Shown in pieces: positions 58,300-64,000 of a DNA stretch of 64,000 nt; position 1 is the first letter of the stretch; every line of letters starts with the position of its first letter. Position numbers and translations under genes: made by a program. Source of the DNA: Acanthochromis polyacanthus (taxonomy: Eukaryota > Chordata > Actinopteri > Pomacentridae); contig NC_067113.1 of NCBI RefSeq assembly GCF_021347895.1, positions 37,714,194-37,778,193 of the forward strand, written 5' to 3'. Below the pieces are notes generated by a model, which worked only from the letters and a program-made list of their open reading frames with translations, ran no database searches and was not told the DNA's origin.

Positions 58300-59335
58300 A
58301 GAAGGCAGAAAACCAGTCTGAGCCTTTAAAAAGCCTAAACCGTAACCATAAAACCACTCTAAACCCGATCTTAACCAAGCCTAAAACCAGTCCAAAACCA
58401 AATCTTAAACCAGGTCCAAGAAACAGAGTCCAAAACCATTCTAAACCCTATCCTACCTGGTCTAAAACTAGGTTGAATAAAAAGTCTAAAACCGGTCTGA
58501 AGCTGTAAAAAAATCCTAAACTCAAAATCAGATCTGAAAACAGGTTCAAACACAAGTCCAAAACCAGTTTAAACCCATAAATCACCCTAAACCCCAACCC
58601 TAAAACAAGTCTAAACCCTATCTTAACCAAGTCTAAAACCAGTCCAAAACCAAGCCGAAAATTTGGTCCAAACTGAGTCCAAAACGAGTTTGAAACCCGT
58701 TCAAAGCCACTCTTAAATCAGTTCATAACGACATTAAAACCAATCCAAAACCAATGTTAAACTAGGTCAAAACCCCAACTGAAAGCAGTCCAAGTCTAAA
58801 AAAAAAGACTAACACCAATCCAAAACCGGTCTAAAACAAAGTTTAGAACCAGCCTAAAATTGGTCCAAAACCAGGTGTAAAACAATGCCAAAAACTCATC
58901 TAAAACCTAGTCTAAAGTCAGTGCAAAACCTGGTCTAAAACGAGGTCCAAAACCGGTCAAAAAGCAGTCAGAAATCAATTCAAAACCAGTTCTGTAAATG
59001 GGTCTAAGACCAATCTAAAATCAGGCCTAAAACTACATCAAAAGCTGATCAAAACCAAGTTGAAAATGATTCTAAGCCCAACCCAAAAATGGTGTAAAAT
59101 TAAGTCCAAAACCAGTTTAAAATCTGTGCAAAACCAGCGTAAAACCAGGTCTACAACTATGTCAAAACCCATCAAAACCAAATGAGCCAAAAACCAAGTC
59201 TAAACAAAGCCTAAACCAGTCGAAAACCAAGTTTGAAACAAGGTGAAAAACCAGCATCAAACCAGTTCAACACAATCCAAAGCAGGCCTAAAACTGTGCC
59301 AAAAACCCTTCTAAACCTAGGCCAAAACCAGTCCC
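58300..59335. repeat. Degenerate 'aaaaccagtctaaaacc' minisatellite
   Basis: About 1 kb of 12-16-bp related units (ccaaaaccagtttaaaaccc, aaaccaagtctaaaaccagt) between the peptide gene and atp6v1f. No coding content. Confidence 0.75.
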
Positions 59336-59674
59336 TGTTAAGTCCTGAGCAGAGTCTCATGTTTCTGCTCAGAAATTATGAACAAACAGCAGAACTTCAC
59401 AACCAACATTTTATTGGATCAACATCTGTTAAAGTTTAATAAGTTACACATCTGGAACAAAGAGGAAGAAAACAGGCTGAGCTGAGAGGACAGAAGACAT
59501 GAATCACTTTGGTCTAAAAACAACAGAATGACGGTGAATCACAGGAAACATTTCCACTTCATGAAGCGCTGCCTGAGCAGGACAAAGTAAAGACAAGGAG
59601 CCGATCAATACGCCGATAGTTAATCTATTAATCACAACAACAACAACATCAGGAGCATCTCAGGGCAGCGCCGC

Positions 59675-62507
59675 TCATCGGAAGTCTTCGGCGGAGAACA
59701 TGCCCTTGGCCCGGCGCAGGATGGAATCCTTGGAGGCGTCGTAGGGATGTTCCTTAGACGGGATCTCCAGGACCGCCGGGATGGACTGCATGTGGGCGTC
59801 AATGGCGTGACGGATCATCTCAGCGATGAACTGGTTGATCAGGATGATGCCGATGTCGTTACGAGCCAAGAAACTCCTGCAGACACAAAGATCAATCAGC
59901 CAGAGTCCATTCAGATTTAGACACTTTGAACGGAGACGTGAAGCCGGAAGGAACCAACAGAAAGACCAAAGATCAGGAGTTACTGCCGAGAAAGTTCAAC
60001 GTCCACAAGGAAGTAATGGAGAAGGAACAGGAGAAGGTTTGGGGGTTCATGAAGCTCTGAAAGACCAAATCAAACTCAAGTTTCTATTCATTTCACATCT
60101 GTGTTGATTCAGCTGCAAAACCAGTGGAAAACTAGTCTAACACCAGGTCTAAAACCCAATACAAAACCATATGATAACCAATACAAAACCATACTAAAAC
60201 CATATTATAACCCATTCAAACCAGTCTAACACAAAGCCTACATCTAATTCTGAAACCAGTCTAATCTCAGTATAAATACGAATTAAAACCAAGTCCAAAA
60301 CAGGTTTTGAAACAAAGCTCATACCAAGTTATTATTTAGTTTGAAACCATCCATCCATCCATCCATCCATCCATCCATCCATCCATCCATCCTCTATCCA
60401 CCTCTTTATCCTCACAAGGGTCATGGGGGGTGCTGGAGTCTATCCCAGCTGACTCGGGTGAAGGCAGGGGACACCCTGGACAGGTCACCAGTCTGTCACA
60501 GGGCTACATATACAGACACACAATCACACTCACATTCACACCTACGGACAATTTAGAGTAACCAATTAACCTCAGCATGATTTTGGACTGTGGGAGGAAG
60601 CCGGAGTACCCGGAGAAAACCCACGCATGCACAGGGAGAACATGCAAACTCCATGCAGAAAGATCCCAGGCCCAGGCCGGGATTTGAACCGGGGATTAGT
60701 TCGAAACCAATCTAAAACTAATTCTAAAACTATTCCAATAACAGTAGAAAACCATATAGAAACCAAGTCCTAAACTAGTTTAAAAAAGGCTAAAACCATT
60801 CTGTAAATAAGTATAACCAGTAGAAAACCATCCTGAAACCAATCCAATTTGACTTTTTTTCCACCCTATGAATAAAACGTTAAATGGGGAGATTTTCTAA
60901 CAGACTCTGGTTCAGTCACAGTGAATAGATTTGATGAGTCATTTTACCAGAAACTGTGATTGATTATTGATCATATTTTAGCACCAACCAGCCAACTGAA
61001 TCATTTTGTGTCTCATTTTAAAACAAAGTCTAAATAATGTTAACTTAAAAACCGTTTATCATACAATGAATAAATACCAAAATAAATATATATTTTATGC
61101 TGAATAAAAAAATCTAATACATTTAGTACCAATTGTTAAAAATAAACTGTACAATAAAATGAATTAAAACATGTTTAGAGTAAATTTTAAATTAAGAACA
61201 TTTAAATAAATTCAGGACAAATTTAGATACATTTTTTTAAAGCTAAATAATAATAATAATAATAATAAATAAATAAATAATTTTCCCTCCTTGACAGTGG
61301 TAAAGAATTCTGTACATAATTGGAAAATAAATAAATAAATAAATAAATTTAGAATTAATTTAAAATAAATGTACATGTAATTAAATTAAAAACATGTTGA
61401 GGATAAATTTAAATTTAAGGACATCTAAAATAAATTTAAAGGGAATTTAAAATAAATTCCACTTAGAATAAACAGAAAAGTTTTGAATAAATGCTAGAGA
61501 AATTTTACATACATTTACAATTTAAAAAACTAAATTTAAAGCAACTTTTAAATAAATACTATTCCGAATAAATTCAACAAATTAATAATAAATTCATGAG
61601 AAATTGTCATAAATTTAGAATTAAAAGAAATATAATTTTAAAGCAAATATAGAATAAACTGAACAAATTAATAATATATTCAAGAGAAATTTGACATACA
61701 TTCAAAACATTTTTTGAAATAAATTGAAAGCAAATTAAAACAAATAATATTTAGAATAAACAGAACAAATTTACAATAAATTCAGGACAAATTTCACATA
61801 AATTTTGATTTTTTAAAATTACATTTAAAGATATTTTAACTGCACAAAATCTAGAGTAAACAAAACAAAAATTAATCCTTAAAATTAGATGTTTTTTTTT
61901 TAACAGATCCTGGTCCAGTCACTGTTAACTTTTTCTGTGTTCAGTGAATGAATTAGAAAATAAATAAATCCTTAAATTAGAAATTTTTCAAACGGACTCT
62001 GACCCAGTCTCTGTGCTTGTTTTAGATGCATTCAGTTAATGAATTAGATGAAAAATTAATCCTTAAATGGACTCTGATTCCGTGTATATTAAATGTAGTA
62101 TGTCCCTCGTTGATTACTTAAATTAGATGATTTCTAAACGGAATCTGGTCCAGTCTCTGTATGTATATTTCATGTATTCAGTCAATGAATTACATGATAA
62201 TTTGATTCTTAAATTACACATTTTTTAAACGGATTCTGGCCCAGTCTTTGTACGTATATTTGATGTATTCAGTCAATGAATTAGATGATAACTTAATCTT
62301 TAAATTAGACATTTTTAAAACGGAGTCTGGCCCAGTCTCTCCATCTTACTTGAAGGTCTCCTCGATCTCCGTGATGCTCGTGTCCTTCTCCACCACCAGG
62401 AAATTCGGTTTCCGGTTTTTGTTCAGCTCTCCGATGCCGCCGAGCAGGAAGCCCGTGCACGTGTCCTCGTCCCCGATCACGGCGATCAGCTTCCCGCGGC
62501 CGGCCAT
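59675..62507 (-). CDS. atp6v1f: V-type proton ATPase subunit F
   Basis: Two coding exons, 62350-62507 and 59675-59876, join in phase 2 to give 119 residues, the usual length. Exon 1 reads [36 protein letters not shown] and [16 protein letters not shown]; exon 2 reads [40 protein letters not shown] and ends GMFSAEDFR. Subunit F lies in the central stalk of the cytosolic V1 sector and couples ATP hydrolysis to rotor turning for organelle acidification. The 2.5-kb intron holds a SINE-like/LINE-tail repeat and AT-rich filler. Residues look intact. Confidence 0.97.
60349..60695 (-). mobile_element. Abundant fish interspersed repeat with (ATGG)n tail
   Basis: On the minus strand: ggtttgaatcccggcctggg-like start, gtttgcatgttctccctgtg, gggttttctccgggtactcc, gtgacctgtccagggtgtcc, then gatggatgg repeats at 60349-60392. 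tagttt/cgaaacca flanks both sides as a probable ~13-bp target duplication with one mismatch. It is a retroposed element; I am unsure whether it is a SINE or a LINE tail. Confidence 0.65.
60960..62330. repeat. AT-rich degenerate intron filler
   Basis: aataaatttagaataaa-like phrases with (aat)n and (aaat)n runs near 61245-61350 and four ~90-bp repeats of a cagtctctgt... tgaattagatgataa unit at 61900-62330, the last touching the atp6v1f donor. No coding content. Confidence 0.65.
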
Positions 62508-63581
62508 CACGGAGTCCCGGTGATTTAACGGAGAAAAACGGACGGAACGGAGTCGATCAGCTCGGTAGACGACGGGTCATGTGAGGAGGTCAGCTGATCG
62601 GCACTTCCGGTTTGGTGCGGAAATATTTATTTATTTAATTATTCTTGTATTTTTTTTACAGTAAAATGATAATAAAAATCTGAAAGCTCCAGGTCGTTGT
62701 CATTATAAATAATGCATATTATTTATTTATTTTTATTGGTGTATTTTAAAGGAAAGCGGTGACGTCAAGTTTAAACCGCTTCGTGCTGCCTTCAGGGACT
62801 CATTTTAGATTTTCACACTGTTTCACTTTTTTTTCGGTAAAAAGAATGAATAAAATAGAGGTTCAGAAAACGCAAAATATGTGTCTGCCTGTTCCAATAT
62901 AAGCCAATTTAAAGATTAATTAAAGATTTATTCACTGGCTGAATGCATTTATATCACATGAAACCAGTCAAAAGCCAGCGAGTTTAAGCTTCACTTATCG
63001 TCTCTGAATCAGAATCTGTTCAAATGTCAGCCAATTAAAACATTTAACAAGCCGTTTATTTTCTACAGCCGATGCACATTTTGTCTAAACCAGACTCTGT
63101 TTAAAAATCTGCTCATTTAAAGCCTCATTTATCGTCTCATGTAGTGACTGGAAATCTATTTAATCTCAACGATTAACTCTCAGATTAGAATGAAAATAAT
63201 CAAAAAGAAGCAGATGTGACCAAAATAAAGCATTTTATGGATCTTCTAAAAAATCAGTCAAAATTATTGCCGAAAACAAGCCAATTGCTAATTAGGTAAA
63301 CTCTGAATGGAGTCTGATATGGTGCGTTCGAGTCCAGTCTTTTTGTTTTACTGTTCCTGCTGCACGAAAACTAACCTGAGGCCAAATTCTATTTAATAAT
63401 CTGTCGTTTGTATGTATTTAATCTGTCTGAAAATGGTTTAATGTGCCAGAGACGCACCATCTATATTTTTTAGGATTTTAGTTTGTCCGACGGCACACGA
63501 AGGCCTCAGCGGTCACGTGAAAAATCCAGCAGAAACAGGAAATGATGCAAAGCTGCAGTTTGTAGAAACAGAAGAAGGAAG
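62508..63581. promoter_or_regulatory. Shared upstream region of atp6v1f and lamtor4
   Basis: The two genes are divergent, with about 1.07 kb between start codons. gtcacgtga at 63512-63520, about 60 bases before the lamtor4 ATG, matches the CLEAR E-box core bound by TFEB-type factors. gtcatgtga at 62577-62585, about 70 bases upstream of the atp6v1f ATG, is a related E-box. CpGs cluster around 62400-62600. The middle is AT-rich and shows nothing else. Confidence 0.55.
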
Positions 63582-63826
63582 ATGGTGAGTCTGACGGTTT
63601 AAACTTTTATCGAGTTTTATGAAGTCTGTTTAAGCAGTGAGACCTTTTAGGACCTTGGATTTTACAATTTGTAGAGTTTGCTGATGCTGGTTAGCCTGTT
63701 AGCAGTTAGCTTGTTAGCTCACCTAACGTTGTCCCGTTTCAGAGCACAGCTGCGCTCACCGCGGGTCTGGACCGGATCCCGGATCAGCTCGGTTACCTGG
63801 TCATCAGTGAGGACGGAGTTCTGGCC
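63582..63826 (+). CDS. lamtor4: LAMTOR4 (Ragulator subunit), first two coding exons, rest off window
   Basis: Exon 1 contributes only ATG (63582-63584) before gtgagt. Exon 2 at 63743-63826 reads STAALTAGLDRIPDQLGYLV then ISEDGVLA and ends in phase 0 at gtgagt. GLxRIPDQLGYLV is diagnostic for LAMTOR4, a roadblock-fold subunit of the Ragulator complex that anchors Rag GTPases and mTORC1 on lysosomes. The third exon onward lies beyond 64000. Confidence 0.95.
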
Positions 63827-64000
63827 GTGAGTGGTACCAAACAGAACCGAGCCGAACCCCATCCACATTTATGCCAATTTATCACTCGAGTTAATCCCGT
63901 TAAACGTCCCTTCTGTGTAACAACAGTGTGAATATTTTCTGTTTTCTTCTAATCTGCTGGTTTATTTGGCGTTTTTGTGAGCCGTTTTGTTGTTTAGCTT

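Overview
The window is vertebrate nuclear DNA, almost certainly from a teleost fish. Its genes are split into small GT-AG exons, it carries fish-type transposable elements (L2, CR1/Rex1-like and L1-like LINEs, tRNA-headed V-type SINEs, hAT and other TIR elements, a foldback element), and intron minisatellites are unusually abundant. I found no bacterial, phage or CRISPR features. Exons were read by eye from splice sites, reading phase and family resemblance; no alignment was run.

Gene order: (1) about 2.8-25.4 kb, minus strand: a MICAL-family actin monooxygenase, closest to MICAL3, with the FAD domain (20.9-25.4 kb), CH domain (19.2-20.3 kb), linker, half of a LIM domain (10.0-10.2 kb) and a C-terminal exon that runs into a 93-copy 30-bp array at the left edge; a noncoding first exon lies near 28.4 kb. 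(2) 30.4-43.6 kb, minus: svopl, an SV2-related 12-helix transporter-like protein, fully readable in 15 coding exons. (3) 50.5-57.8 kb, minus: an unnamed small secreted-precursor gene that I reconstruct as a putative calcitonin/CGRP/adrenomedullin-like peptide precursor. It has tandemly duplicated 48/51-bp exons and two alternative last exons, each with its own poly(A) signal. (4) 59.7-62.5 kb, minus: atp6v1f, V-ATPase subunit F. (5) From 63.58 kb, plus: the first exons of lamtor4, a Ragulator subunit. The last two encode lysosomal acidification and mTORC1-scaffold proteins, share a roughly 1-kb intergenic region and have E-box/CLEAR-like sites.

Between the exons: mical introns hold degenerate ~400-bp repeats used as landing sites by SINEs, an L1 fragment, a hAT-like element and a 574-bp element carrying a RecQ-like helicase fragment. 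svopl introns hold two antisense LINEs, a 31-bp array with a CACGTG in every unit and a 3-kb 10-11-bp minisatellite. A 2.09-kb foldback element with 980-bp inverted arms and an 8-bp target duplication sits at 47.2-49.3 kb. A 15-bp array of about 99 copies abuts the acceptor of one peptide exon.

Most interesting: the two-hormone gene with repeated glycosylation-site exons, the foldback element, and several minisatellites that begin exactly at splice sites (21.4-21.6 kb, 53.6 kb, 2.8 kb).
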